Part shown: positions 1-8,662 of the stretch, piece after piece
How the letters are laid out: each line of letters starts with the position of its first letter
How positions within the stretch are numbered: position 1 is the stretch's first letter
Assembly (NCBI RefSeq): GCF_004339565.1
Contig: NZ_SMFZ01000002.1
Location: 186,001 to 250,000, forward strand
Origin: Pseudonocardia endophytica
GTDB taxonomy: Bacteria; Actinomycetota; Actinomycetes; Mycobacteriales; Pseudonocardiaceae
Reading direction: 5' to 3'
Length of the DNA: 64,000 bases
Made by a program: the position numbers and the translations under genes
Notes under the pieces: generated by a model
Told to the model about the DNA's origin: nothing
Database searches by the model: none
What the model saw: only the letters and a program-made list of their open reading frames with translations

Positions 1-2
1 TC

Positions 3-1349
3 GAGGCCGTCGTCGAACGGCACGACCTGGGCCGCGACATCGTGCTGAACACCAGCATCGACTCGACGGTCTACGACGATGCCCGCGGCATCTGGACCTG
101 CACCACCCAGGACGGCACGACCATCACCGCGCGCTACCTCGTCACCGCGCTCGGCCTGCTGTCGCACAAGAACTACCCGGACATCAAGGGCCGTGACAGC
201 TTCCAGGGCACGCTGGTCCACACCGGCGCCTGGCCCGCCGACCTCACCGTCGACGGCAAGCGCGTCGGCCTGATCGGCACCGGCTCGACCGGCTGCCAGG
301 TCATCTGTGCCGCCTCGAAGACCGCCCAGCACCTGACGGTGTTCCAGCGTTCCGCGCAGTACAGCGTCCCGTCCGGCAACGGGCCGGTCGACCAGGACTA
401 CGTCGACCGGTGCCGGGCCGACTACGACCGGATCTTCGAGCAGGTCAAGACCTCGGCGGTCGGATTCGGATTCGACGAGAGCACCGTCCCGGCCATGAGC
501 GTCTCCGAGGAGGAGCGCCAGCGCGTGTTCCAGGAGAACTGGGACATCGGCAACGGGTTCCGGTTCATGTTCGGCACGTTCGCCGACATCGCCACCAGCG
601 AGGACGCGAACAAGGCGGCCTGCGACTTCATCCGCGCGAAGATCGACGAGATCGTCGACGACCCGGAGACCGCTCGCAAGCTCAAGCCGACCGAGTACTA
701 CGCCCGGCGTCCACTGTGCAACAAGGACTACTACGAGACGTTCAACCGGGACAACGTCACCCTGGTCAGCATCAGGGAGAACCCGATCACCGAGATCACG
801 CCGAACGGCGTGCTCACCGAGGACGGCGTCGAGCACGAGCTCGACATCCTCGTCTTCGCGACCGGGTTCGAGGCGGTCGACGGCCAGTACACGCGGATGG
901 ACCTGCGCGGACGCGACGGGCTCACCATCCAGCAGCACTGGAAGGACGCGCCGACCAGCTACCTCGGCGTCGCCACGAACAGCTTCCCGAACATGTTCAT
1001 GATCACCGGCCCGAACGGGCCGTTCTCGAACATCCCGCCCGCGATCGAGGTCCAGGTCGACTGGGTCTACGAGATCATCAAGCAGGCAGAGGCGGCCGGC
1101 GCACCCGTCATCGAGGCCGCGAAGGGCGCCGAGGACGGCTGGACCGAAACCTGCCGTGAGATCGCGTCCTACACCCTGTTCGACAAGTCGGACTCGTGGA
1201 TCTTCGGGGCCAACATCCCCGGCAAGAGGCACGCGGTCCAGTTCTACATGGCCGGGCTCGGAGCGTACCGGCAGCTGCTGGCCGACGAGGCCGCGGCCGG
1301 GTTCCCGGCGTTCGGTCTGGACCGCGCCCCGGCGACGGTGGGCGTCTGA
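3..1349 (+). CDS. Baeyer-Villiger-type flavin monooxygenase (5' truncated)
   Basis: The reading frame is open from the left edge, so the N-terminal FAD-binding part lies outside the window; 448 residues are visible. The Baeyer-Villiger fingerprint F-x-G-x3-H-x3-W-P is seen as FQGTLVHTGAWP (bases 201-236), followed by the second, NADPH-binding Rossmann motif GTGSTG. The family uses FAD, NADPH and O2 to insert oxygen next to a ketone, giving an ester or lactone. The end matches the family: conserved ATGFE and GPNGP stretches and a normal C-terminus. The next genes on the same strand encode a lactonase-like hydrolase, acyl-CoA synthetase and thiolase, which suggests degradation of a cyclic or long ketone. 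The substrate cannot be read from sequence. Confidence 0.9.
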   Translation, partial: EAVVERHDLGRDIVLNTSIDSTVYDDARGIWTCTTQDGTTITARYLVTALGLLSHKNYPDIKGRDSFQGTLVHTGAWPADLTVDGKRVGLIGTGSTGCQVICAASKTAQHLTVFQRSAQYSVPSGNGPVDQDYVDRCRADYDRIFEQVKTSAVGFGFDESTVPAMSVSEEERQRVFQENWDIGNGFRFMFGTFADIATSEDANKAACDFIRAKIDEIVDDPETARKLKPTEYYARRPLCNKDYYETFNRDNVTLVSIRENPITEITPNGVLTEDGVEHELDILVFATGFEAVDGQYTRMDLRGRDGLTIQQHWKDAPTSYLGVATNSFPNMFMITGPNGPFSNIPPAIEVQVDWVYEIIKQAEAAGAPVIEAAKGAEDGWTETCREIASYTLFDKSDSWIFGANIPGKRHAVQFYMAGLGAYRQLLADEAAAGFPAFGLDRAPATVGV

Positions 1350-1490
1350 CCATCGCGCACCAGCGGCGACACCGCGTGACGGGATCGGGGCGCGGCGGCA
1401 CGGGCCGCCGCGCGCCCGGTCGAGTCGCCATGGCCCACCCGCGCATTCCCCTGACCGACCGGGCTCAGCAGCAGATCTGGAGACAACCTC

Positions 1491-2273
1491 ATGAGCAACG
1501 ACACGGCCGTACAACTCTGGGCGCTCGACGGCGCGAAGTTCACCCTCGACCGGGGACTGCTCGTGGTCGGAGGCTCCGGGCAGCTCAGCCTGCCGGTCCC
1601 GACCTACCTGATCCGACACCCCCGCGGCCTGGTCCTGTTCGACACCGGTCTCGCCCCCTCAGCGGTCACCGACCCGGAGGGCACCTACGGCGAGCTGGCC
1701 ACGCTGCTCGGGCTGGAGTACACCGAGGACCTGCGCGTCGACCGCCAGATCGAGGCGGCCGGGTTCTCCCCGAACGACGTCACCCACGTGATCATCTCCC
1801 ACTCGCACTTCGACCACACCGGCGGCATCTCGCTGTTCCCGAACGCCCGCTTCATCATCGGCGCACCGGACCTGCCCTACGCGTACTGGCCGATGCCGGC
1901 CGGTGCGGTGTTCTTCCGCTCCGCCGACATCGAGGCCGCGCGTGGCTTCAACTGGCGGCCGCTCACCGCGGACCTGGACCTGTTCGGTGACGGCGCCATC
2001 CGGATCTTCCAGATGCCGGGCCACACCCCGGGCAACACCTCGACCCTGGTCCGGTTGCAGGACCGACACGTGATGCTCACCGGCGACACGGTGCACGTCC
2101 CCGAGGCCATCACGGCCGAGCTGCCGATGCCGTCGGACTACAGCACCCTCGACGCCGTCCACTCGATCCGGCGGATGAAGGACATCGCCCACGCCCACGA
2201 CGCCGAGATCATCATCCAGCACGACTTCGACCACTGGAACCGGCTACGAGAGATCGCGAAGGTCAGCGGCTGA
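1491..2273 (+). CDS. Metallo-beta-lactamase-fold hydrolase, lactonase-like
   Basis: 260 residues. The metal-binding HxHxDH motif is HSHFDH (His104, His106, Asp108, His109). Further ligands are likely in GHTPGN, GDTVH and the late IIQHDFDHW. This arrangement is typical of the N-acyl-homoserine-lactonase-like branch of the superfamily, whose members hydrolyse lactones with two zinc ions. The ATG follows a GGAGA ribosome site at 1479. It sits 141 bases after the monooxygenase stop, so hydrolysis of that enzyme's lactone or ester product is a reasonable guess. Quorum quenching is the other possibility. The family call is firm; the substrate is inference. Confidence 0.85.
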   Translation: MSNDTAVQLWALDGAKFTLDRGLLVVGGSGQLSLPVPTYLIRHPRGLVLFDTGLAPSAVTDPEGTYGELATLLGLEYTEDLRVDRQIEAAGFSPNDVTHVIISHSHFDHTGGISLFPNARFIIGAPDLPYAYWPMPAGAVFFRSADIEAARGFNWRPLTADLDLFGDGAIRIFQMPGHTPGNTSTLVRLQDRHVMLTGDTVHVPEAITAELPMPSDYSTLDAVHSIRRMKDIAHAHDAEIIIQHDFDHWNRLREIAKVSG

Positions 2274-2665
2274 TGGCCGTCCTCGTCCAGTACCACTGCC
2301 CGGACTGCGGCCAGGACTCCGATCGCTGGGTGAGCACGCCCGCGCCGGCACGGGCGGACTGCAGCCGATGTGCGGGCCCCGCCCGTCGCCGGTTCGGCGG
2401 AGCACTCCTGCGCGGAGCCCAGCGCTCGGCGACGGCGACGGCGACGGCGACGGGGCAGCACGACCACGCGTGCCTGCCTGACGTGCCGGGAACATGCACC
2501 CTCGTTCCGACCGCCGCCCGGATGCTCGCCGCCCGCGCCCGCGGCGACACACGAGCGATGGACCAGGAGGCCGCCCGCCAGACCCGGGCGATCGCCGACG
2601 GGACCCTGGACCCGACGGGCTCCCTGAAGACGATGTACTCCGGCGGGCCGGCTGCAGCAGACTGA
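2273..2665 (+). CDS. FmdB-like zinc-ribbon protein
   Basis: 130 residues. The N-terminus carries a CPDC...CSRC zinc ribbon (about residues 9-36) like FmdB-type small regulatory proteins. The rest is Ala/Arg rich and not recognised. Its ATG shares one base with the stop of the hydrolase before it, so translation is probably coupled. Bases 2431-2453 are a run of GACGGC-type repeats coding Ala-Thr repeats, a likely slippage-prone tract. FmdB proteins are often found beside amidase or catabolic genes; a role in expression or assembly of the neighbouring pathway is only an inference. Confidence 0.65.
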   Translation: MAVLVQYHCPDCGQDSDRWVSTPAPARADCSRCAGPARRRFGGALLRGAQRSATATATATGQHDHACLPDVPGTCTLVPTAARMLAARARGDTRAMDQEAARQTRAIADGTLDPTGSLKTMYSGGPAAAD

Positions 2666-2801
2666 ACCACGCCGGCGCATGCACGACGCGCCGCGGCCCG
2701 ATCACGATCGGCACCCGGGATCACGTCACGAACGAGCCCCGCCGACCCTGCCCACGCCCCAACGACGAACCCGCACCACGCCGACCGGAGTAGGAACTCG
2801 A

Positions 2802-4379
2802 GTGGACGACCTCGACACGTACTTGCCGCCGTACACGGCCGAGCTCGCGCGGGCACGCCGCCACACCCTGGGCACGTTGCTCTCCCGCACCGCGGTCAAG
2901 GTCCCGGACAAGACCGCCGTCGTCCACCAGGACACGCGGCGCACGTTCGCCGATCTCGACGAGGACACGAACCGCGTCGCCAACGCGCTGATCGAACGGG
3001 GCGTGCGGCGCAACGACCGCGTGGCGATCCTGTCCCGGAACTCCTACGCCTTCGTCGTCGCCTATTTCGCGCTGGCCCGCGCCGGAGCCATCTCGGTCCC
3101 GGTCAACTTCAACCTCACCGCGGGCGAGGTGCGCTACGTCCTGCAGGACAGCGCGTCGACCACGGCGATCGTCTCCGACGAGCTGGCCGACACGTTCGAG
3201 GCGGCCGGCGTCGACGTCGGACTCCGCGTCGTGGTCGGCCGCCGCGACGGCTGGACATCGTTCGCCGAGCTGCTCGCGCACGGCGACGCGTCCGAGCCGG
3301 ACGTCGAGATCGGCGACGACGACCCGGTGCAGCTGCTCTACACGAGCGGCACGACGTCCGCGCCGAAGGGCGCGATCATGACCAACCGGAACCTGATCAT
3401 CCAGTACCTCACCAACATCGTCGACGGCGAGTACCACCGCGACGACGTCGAGCTGCACGCGCTGCCGCTCTACCACTGCGCCGCCCTGCACGACTTCCTG
3501 ACCCCGGACATCTACCTGGGCGCGACCAGCGTGATCGTCGACTCGCCGGACCCGGAGACGATCCTCGGCACGGTCGCGGCCGAGGGCGTGACGAAGATGT
3601 TCTGCCCGCCGACCGTGTGGATCCGGCTCCTGCGCTCGGACGCGTTCGACGAGTACGACCTGTCGTCGCTGCGCACCGGCTACTACGGCGCCGCGATCAT
3701 GCCGGTCTCCGTGCTCAAGGAGCTCGGCGACCGGCTGCCCGGCATGCGGCTGTTCAACTACTACGGCCAGACCGAACTCGCGCCGAACGCGACCGTCCTG
3801 TTCCCGGAGGAGCAGATCGTCAAGGCGGGCACCGCCGGACGAGCCGCCCTGAACGTCGAGACCCGGCTGCACGACGACAACGACGAGCCGGTGCCCGCCG
3901 GGGAGATCGGCGAGATCGTGCACCGGACCCCGCACGCGATGCGCGGCTACTGGGGCAAGCCCGAGGCCACGGCCGAGGTGTTCCGCAACGGCTGGTTCCA
4001 CAGTGGAGACCTCGGCGTGATGGACGCCGACGGCTACCTGACCATCGTCGACCGCAAGAAGGACCTGATCATCACCGGCGGCGAGAACGTCGCGAGCCGC
4101 GAGGTCGAGGACGCGATCTACGAGCACCCGTCGGTGAGCGAGGTCGCGGTGTTCGGGGTGGCACACCCGGAGTGGATCGAGGCGGTCACCGCCGCCGTGG
4201 TCCTCCGCGCCGGCACGTCCACGACGCCCGACGAGATCGTCGCGCACACCCGGCAACGGCTGGCCGCCTTCAAGACCCCGAAGCGCGTGGTCGTCGTCGG
4301 AGAGCTGCCGAAGAACCCGAGCGGGAAGATCCTCAAGCGCGAACTCCGCGAGACCTACGCCGACCTCTTCGACCACTAG
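2802..4379 (+). CDS. Acyl-CoA synthetase (AMP-forming)
   Basis: 525 residues from a GTG start at 2802; GGAG at 2787-2790 lies upstream, and the frame extends further back without family similarity. All signature motifs of ATP-dependent acid-CoA ligases are present: the phosphate loop YTSGTTSAPKG, the adenine-binding YGQTE, the GD of HSGDLG, DRKKDLIITGGENV at the hinge, and the catalytic lysine in PSGKILK near the C-terminus. The enzyme adenylates a carboxylic acid and transfers it to CoA. In this cassette it would activate the acid released by the upstream hydrolase before the thiolase acts. Chain-length preference cannot be inferred. Confidence 0.93.
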   Translation: MDDLDTYLPPYTAELARARRHTLGTLLSRTAVKVPDKTAVVHQDTRRTFADLDEDTNRVANALIERGVRRNDRVAILSRNSYAFVVAYFALARAGAISVPVNFNLTAGEVRYVLQDSASTTAIVSDELADTFEAAGVDVGLRVVVGRRDGWTSFAELLAHGDASEPDVEIGDDDPVQLLYTSGTTSAPKGAIMTNRNLIIQYLTNIVDGEYHRDDVELHALPLYHCAALHDFLTPDIYLGATSVIVDSPDPETILGTVAAEGVTKMFCPPTVWIRLLRSDAFDEYDLSSLRTGYYGAAIMPVSVLKELGDRLPGMRLFNYYGQTELAPNATVLFPEEQIVKAGTAGRAALNVETRLHDDNDEPVPAGEIGEIVHRTPHAMRGYWGKPEATAEVFRNGWFHSGDLGVMDADGYLTIVDRKKDLIITGGENVASREVEDAIYEHPSVSEVAVFGVAHPEWIEAVTAAVVLRAGTSTTPDEIVAHTRQRLAAFKTPKRVVVVGELPKNPSGKILKRELRETYADLFDH

Positions 4380-4558
4380 GGCGACGAGCCGACCGGACCT
4401 CCGACCGGAGCCGCGCCTGCAGCCGGCCGAGACCCCGCCGTCGGGCACCCGAGACCTCCAGGAGCCGGCCGTCCACTCACATCGGTCGCCGCCCGGCCGG
4501 CGACCTGCCGGATCGCGCCGGGCGAGGGCGCCCTTCACCCCACGAACCAAGGAGTCCC

Positions 4559-5767
4559 ATGCGCGACGCTGTCATCTGTGAACCGGTTCGCACACCGATC
4601 GGTGCATTCGGAGGGTCCCTGCGGGACGTGCCGGCCCATGAGCTGGCGGCGACGGTGATCTCCGCCCTGGTGGAGCGGACCGGGCTGCCCGGCGACGTCG
4701 TCGACGACGTCCTGCTCGGGCACTGCTACCCGACGATGGACGCCCCGGCGATCGGCCGGGTCGCCGCGCTGGACGCCGGGTTGCCGGTGACCGCGTCCGG
4801 GCTGCAGGTCGACCGTCGCTGCGGGTCCGGGCTGCAGGCCGTGCTCTACGCGGCGATGCAGGTGCAGACGGGCGCGTCCGAGGTCGTGCTCGCCGGCGGT
4901 GCGGAGTCGATGTCCGGCGCCGCGTTCTACTCGACGTCGATGCGCTGGGGCGTCAAGGGCGGCGGGGTGATGCTCGAGGACGCGCTCGCCCGCGGCCGGG
5001 TCACGGCGGGCGGGAAGAGCTTCCCGGTGCCCGGCGGCATGCTCGAGACCGCGGAGAACCTGCGCCGCGACTACTCGATCCCCCGCGAGGAGCAGGACGA
5101 GTTCGCCGTCCGCTCCCACCAGCGCGCCGCCGCCGCGCAGCAGGCCGGCCGGTTCGCCGACGAGATCGTCCCGGTGACGGTCAAGTCCCGCAAGGGCGAT
5201 GTCGTCGTGGACGCCGACGAGCACATCCGGCCGGACTCGACGGTCGAGAAGCTCGCCACGCTGCGCCCGGTGCTCGGGAAGAACGACGACCAGGCGACGG
5301 TCACGGCGGGCAATGCGTCCGGGCAGAACGACGGCGCCGCCGTCTGCATCGTGACCAGCCCGGAGAAGGCCGAGGAGCTGGGCCTGCGCCCGCTGGTGCG
5401 GCTCGTGTCCTGGGGCCTGGGCGGGGTGCCGCCGACGACGATGGGCATCGGCCCGGTCCCGGCGACCGCGCAGGCGCTGGCCGCGGCGGACCTGTCGCTG
5501 GCCGACATCGACCTGATCGAGCTCAACGAGGCGTTCGCCGCGCAGGTGCTGGCCTGCCTGCGGGAGTGGAAGTTCACCGACGCCGACCACGACCGGCTCA
5601 ACGTCAACGGCTCCGGCATCTCCCTCGGCCACCCGGTCGGCGCCACCGGCGGCCGGATCCTGGCCACGCTGAGCCGCGAGATGGTCCGCCGCGACGCCCG
5701 CTACGGCCTGGAGACGATGTGCATCGGCGGCGGCCAGGGCCTCGCCGCCGTCTTCGAGCGCGTCTGA
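4559..5767 (+). CDS. Thiolase (acetyl-CoA acyltransferase family)
   Basis: 402 residues, typical thiolase length. The start ATG has an AAGGAG site at 4549-4554. Catalytic residues are visible: acyl-accepting Cys88 in DRRCGSG, the NEAFA motif, His358 in GHPVGATG and Cys388 in CIGGGQG. Thiolases cleave 3-ketoacyl-CoA with CoA or run in reverse. The gene follows the acyl-CoA synthetase after 179 bases that contain a GC-rich hairpin (4484-4505) but no obvious strong promoter. It may serve as the last step of the cassette; the hydratase and dehydrogenase steps would have to come from elsewhere. Confidence 0.93.
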   Translation: MRDAVICEPVRTPIGAFGGSLRDVPAHELAATVISALVERTGLPGDVVDDVLLGHCYPTMDAPAIGRVAALDAGLPVTASGLQVDRRCGSGLQAVLYAAMQVQTGASEVVLAGGAESMSGAAFYSTSMRWGVKGGGVMLEDALARGRVTAGGKSFPVPGGMLETAENLRRDYSIPREEQDEFAVRSHQRAAAAQQAGRFADEIVPVTVKSRKGDVVVDADEHIRPDSTVEKLATLRPVLGKNDDQATVTAGNASGQNDGAAVCIVTSPEKAEELGLRPLVRLVSWGLGGVPPTTMGIGPVPATAQALAAADLSLADIDLIELNEAFAAQVLACLREWKFTDADHDRLNVNGSGISLGHPVGATGGRILATLSREMVRRDARYGLETMCIGGGQGLAAVFERV

Positions 5768-5928
5768 CGATCGCGCTGCACCACGCCTGGCTGGTCGGGA
5801 TGCGGTGGCGCCCGCGCTCGGGCGGCGGGATCACGACGGTGGTATCCCGAGGCTCGGACGGAGTCGCCGACGGGGCCGGACAGGCCGGCTGACCCTGCTC
5901 CGGCTCAGGCCGGACTACGGTCGGCCCC

Positions 5929-6486
5929 GTGACGATCGAGCACGACGGATCGGGCCGATGGGTCGTCCACGGCGAGCGCGCGATCTACGAGAGCCGGTGG
6001 GTGAGCCTCGGTCTCGCCGACGTGTCCGTCCCGTCCGGCGAGCGCTACGAGCACCACACCGTCACGGCTCCGCCTGGGGCGATGACCGTCGCCGTCGACG
6101 ACGAGGGCGAGCACGTCCTCCTGACCTGGCGCCATCGCTTCGTCCCCGACGTCTGGGGCTGGGAGGTCCCGGCCGGCATCGTCGACGACGGCGAGTCGCC
6201 GATCGACGCGGCGATCCGCGAGATGCGGGAGGAGACCGGCTACCGGCCCCGGTCGATCGAGCACATGGTGACGTTCGAGCCGATGGTCGGCGCCGCGCGC
6301 AACGCGCAGCACGTCTTCCTCGCGCGCGGCGTCGAGTGGGTCGGCGACGCGACGGAGCTGAACGAGGGCACCGCCGAGTGGGTCGCGCTCGCCGAGGTGC
6401 CGGAGCTCGTCGCGAAGGGCAAGGTCGTCGACGCCGGCACGCTCGTCGGGCTCCTGCACGTGCTGTCGCTGGGAGGAACGACGTGA
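5929..6486 (+). CDS. NUDIX hydrolase (ADP-ribose pyrophosphatase-like)
   Basis: 185 residues from GTG. The complete NUDIX box Gx5Ex7REUxEExGU runs from Gly83 to about residue 105 (GIVDDGES...REMREETG). Such enzymes hydrolyse a nucleoside diphosphate linked to another moiety; the overall layout resembles ADP-sugar pyrophosphatases. A TACGGT hexamer at 5916-5921 lies 7 bases before the start, so the message may be leaderless. The stop overlaps the next start as GTGA, so the two genes are translationally coupled. Confidence 0.88.
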   Translation: MTIEHDGSGRWVVHGERAIYESRWVSLGLADVSVPSGERYEHHTVTAPPGAMTVAVDDEGEHVLLTWRHRFVPDVWGWEVPAGIVDDGESPIDAAIREMREETGYRPRSIEHMVTFEPMVGAARNAQHVFLARGVEWVGDATELNEGTAEWVALAEVPELVAKGKVVDAGTLVGLLHVLSLGGTT

Positions 6487-7061
6487 CCGCCAAGGACGAC
6501 CTGCACCGCTACCTCCAGCAGGCCCGCGACGTGATGCTCTGGAAGCTCGACGGCCTCGACGAGTACGACGTCCGCCGCCCGCTCACCCCGACCGGCACGA
6601 ACCTCCTCGGACTGATCAAGCACCTGGCGTCGGTCGAGCTCGGCTACTTCGGACCGACGTTCGGCCGCCCGAGCGACGAGCCCCTCCCGTGGTTCGACGA
6701 CGGCGCGGAACCCGAGGCCGATATGTGGGCCACGGCGGACGAGACCCGGGAGCAGATCGTCGGCTTCTACCGGAGGGTGTGGGTCCACTCGGACGAGACG
6801 ATCGCATCGCGTGACCTCGACGCCGTCGGGCACGTCGCGCACTGGCCGCCGGAGCGGGCCGAGGTCACGTTGCACCGCATCCTGATCCACATGATCGCCG
6901 AGACGCACCGGCACGCCGGGCACGCGGACATCGTGCGCGAGCTGATCGACGGCGCCGTCGGGCATCGCATCGGCGTCGACAACATGGGCGACCTCGACGA
7001 CGACGGCCGCGCGGCACTGCACGCGCGCATCGAGCAGGTCGCGCGGGACGCGGCGACGTAG
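6483..7061 (+). CDS. DinB-family protein (DUF664-like)
   Basis: 192 residues, starting with a GTG that overlaps the NUDIX stop by four bases. The pattern of a four-helix DinB/DUF664 protein is seen: HLASVELGYFG in the first helices and ETHRHAGHADIVREL near residue 140, giving a three-His metal site typical of this fold. The family includes thiol transferases (mycothiol- or bacillithiol-dependent) and many proteins of unknown role. Since actinomycetes use mycothiol, a mycothiol-dependent activity is possible but unproven. Confidence 0.82.
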   Translation: MTAKDDLHRYLQQARDVMLWKLDGLDEYDVRRPLTPTGTNLLGLIKHLASVELGYFGPTFGRPSDEPLPWFDDGAEPEADMWATADETREQIVGFYRRVWVHSDETIASRDLDAVGHVAHWPPERAEVTLHRILIHMIAETHRHAGHADIVRELIDGAVGHRIGVDNMGDLDDDGRAALHARIEQVARDAAT

Positions 7062-7064
7062 CTG

Positions 7065-7511
7065 TCAGCACTGCGAGCGCGGGATCAGTCCCTGCTCGCA
7101 GGCGTACCGGGCCTGGATCTCGCCGGACGTCGGCTCGCGGCCCGCGGCGGTTCCCGGGTCGAGGTAGCCCTGGTACTCGGAGCAGGACGGGTCGAACCGG
7201 CCCGCGCGCATCGCGGCCTCGGCGCAGGACGTGGTGCGCTTCTTCGCCGTCGTACTCGGCGAGGTGGTGCGGGTCTTCTTCGGCGCGGCGGAGCGGGTGG
7301 CCGTCGGGGCGGCCGAGCGGGTCGTCGTGGCGACGACCGGGGTCGCGGGCGGCGTCGCCACCGGGGCGGCCACGGGCACAGGCGCGACGACGACGGGTTC
7401 CGCCTGCGCGGGCAGTACGGCGAGTGTGATCGCGGCCGCGACGACGGCGCCGATCACCAGGGCGATCATCGCGCGTGCGGCGGTGCGGCGTGGTTGCTGC
7501 GGTGGGCGCAT
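7065..7511 (-). CDS. Secreted or membrane-anchored Cys-containing hypothetical protein
   Basis: 148 residues, starting at an ATG with GGGGAG upstream on the minus strand. The first 42 residues have basic residues and then a hydrophobic segment (MIALVIGAVVAAAITLAVL), which is a signal peptide or anchor. A Pro/Ala/Thr/Ser/Lys-rich linker (about 43-95) follows. The C-terminal 55 residues contain four cysteines (SCAEA, PSCSEY, YACEQG and the terminal SQC), probably two disulfides outside the cell. It ends 3 bases from the convergent DinB gene. The function is not recognised. Confidence 0.7.
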   Translation of the reverse strand: MRPPQQPRRTAARAMIALVIGAVVAAAITLAVLPAQAEPVVVAPVPVAAPVATPPATPVVATTTRSAAPTATRSAAPKKTRTTSPSTTAKKRTTSCAEAAMRAGRFDPSCSEYQGYLDPGTAAGREPTSGEIQARYACEQGLIPRSQC

Positions 7512-7627
7512 CGTGTCTCCCCGACGGAGTGCGTCCGGTATCGGACGTTCGGATGCTGGATCGTTCGGCCGGACGACGGCGTTGCCGGTCCGGCGGATCG
7601 ATACCCGGAAGTGGGTACGGTCGCCGG

Positions 7628-8662
7628 GTGGATCAGCGGGACGACGCGTGGCTCCGCGCCCGCCGCCATCTCCAGGCGAACCGGTACGAGCTGGGGATGG
7701 CCGCGCACCGGGAGCTGTACCCGGACACGGCCCGCGTGGCCGGCACGCCGCTGCTGACCGCTCCACAGTGGATGCCCGTGGCGCCGATCCCGCTGGACGT
7801 GGTCGTGCTGGAGCGCGCAGATTCACCGCTTCACGGCACCCCGCCGCCCCGGTACTCGGAGATCATGGCCCGCCTCGCCCGACCGGCCGTGTTCGAGAAC
7901 CGCCCCACCTACCGGCTGCTCGACGCCGTCCTCGACGGCGACCGCCCGCACATGCGGTTCGGCGACGGCCGGTACTTCGACGGCGTCGACACCGGCGAAG
8001 CCGTCGCGCACGAGTTCGCCGAGGCCCACCTGACCCGAACGAACGGCACCTTCGAGCAATCACATTGCTCGAAGGTGCCGTTCGTTGGGCAGGGGGGAGG
8101 AGCCAGGAGCGCGATCGGCGACCCGGTGGATCCGTCCCGGCGGCCGGTCAACGTCGCCATCAGTGCGATCACCATCCGGCGCGACGACCGGTCGTCGTTC
8201 CTCGTCCACCACCGCGATCCGGCGCGGGTCGCCCATGCGGGCGGGTTGCTCCAGGTGCTCCCGGTCGGGATCTTCCAGCCCGTCTCGCCGGACACCGCGG
8301 AGCACGACTTCGATCTCTGGCGCTGCCTGCAACGGGAGTTCGTCGAGGAGCTGCTCGGCGAGCCGGAGGCGACCGGTCGCGTCGAGTACGAGCGCTGGGA
8401 AGGCATGCACCCCTTCGTACTCGGGATGGGCGTCGACCCGCTGACGCTCGCGACGGATCTCCTGGTCGCGGTCGTCGTCGACCCCTCCGCCTACGACCGG
8501 ACGTTCGCCGCCCGCGTCGCCGAGAACGACGAGGGCACGGTGTCCGAGCACCCGTTCACCGCCGACGTCGTCGACCGCCTCGTCCACGAGGAACGGATGC
8601 AGGCGGCAGGCGCCGCCGTCGTCGCACTCGCTTGGAAGTACCGGGACGAGCTGCTCAGCTGA
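7628..8662 (+). CDS. NUDIX-like domain protein carrying an in-frame palindrome insertion
   Basis: 344 residues from a GTG that lies 6 bases after TACGGT (7616-7621), suggesting a leaderless mRNA. The N-terminal half is not recognised. The C-terminal half holds a NUDIX-like helix, CLQREFVEELLGE (about residue 235), after a core of beta strands (AISAITIRRDD, SSFLVHHRD). At about residues 137-155 the protein contains TNGTFEQSHCSKVPFV, encoded by a 49-nt palindrome that also occurs at 34466. The frame stays open through it. The insert looks foreign to the protein and may sit in a surface loop. The 3' end overlaps the convergent next gene by 8 bases. Confidence 0.7.
   Translation: MDQRDDAWLRARRHLQANRYELGMAAHRELYPDTARVAGTPLLTAPQWMPVAPIPLDVVVLERADSPLHGTPPPRYSEIMARLARPAVFENRPTYRLLDAVLDGDRPHMRFGDGRYFDGVDTGEAVAHEFAEAHLTRTNGTFEQSHCSKVPFVGQGGGARSAIGDPVDPSRRPVNVAISAITIRRDDRSSFLVHHRDPARVAHAGGLLQVLPVGIFQPVSPDTAEHDFDLWRCLQREFVEELLGEPEATGRVEYERWEGMHPFVLGMGVDPLTLATDLLVAVVVDPSAYDRTFAARVAENDEGTVSEHPFTADVVDRLVHEERMQAAGAAVVALAWKYRDELLS
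8038..8086. repeat. 49-nt palindromic element, copy 1 (inside a gene)
   Basis: A perfect 23-bp inverted repeat with a 3-nt loop: left arm 8038-8060, loop CAC 8061-8063, right arm 8064-8086. The arm starts AACGAACGGCACC. It matches the element at 34466-34514 at 47 of 49 positions; the two differences are at the tip. Identity also extends a few bases on each side (CCG before, G after). Here it lies in frame inside a coding gene, which argues against a simple terminator and for a dispersed REP- or MITE-like element. Confidence 0.9.
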
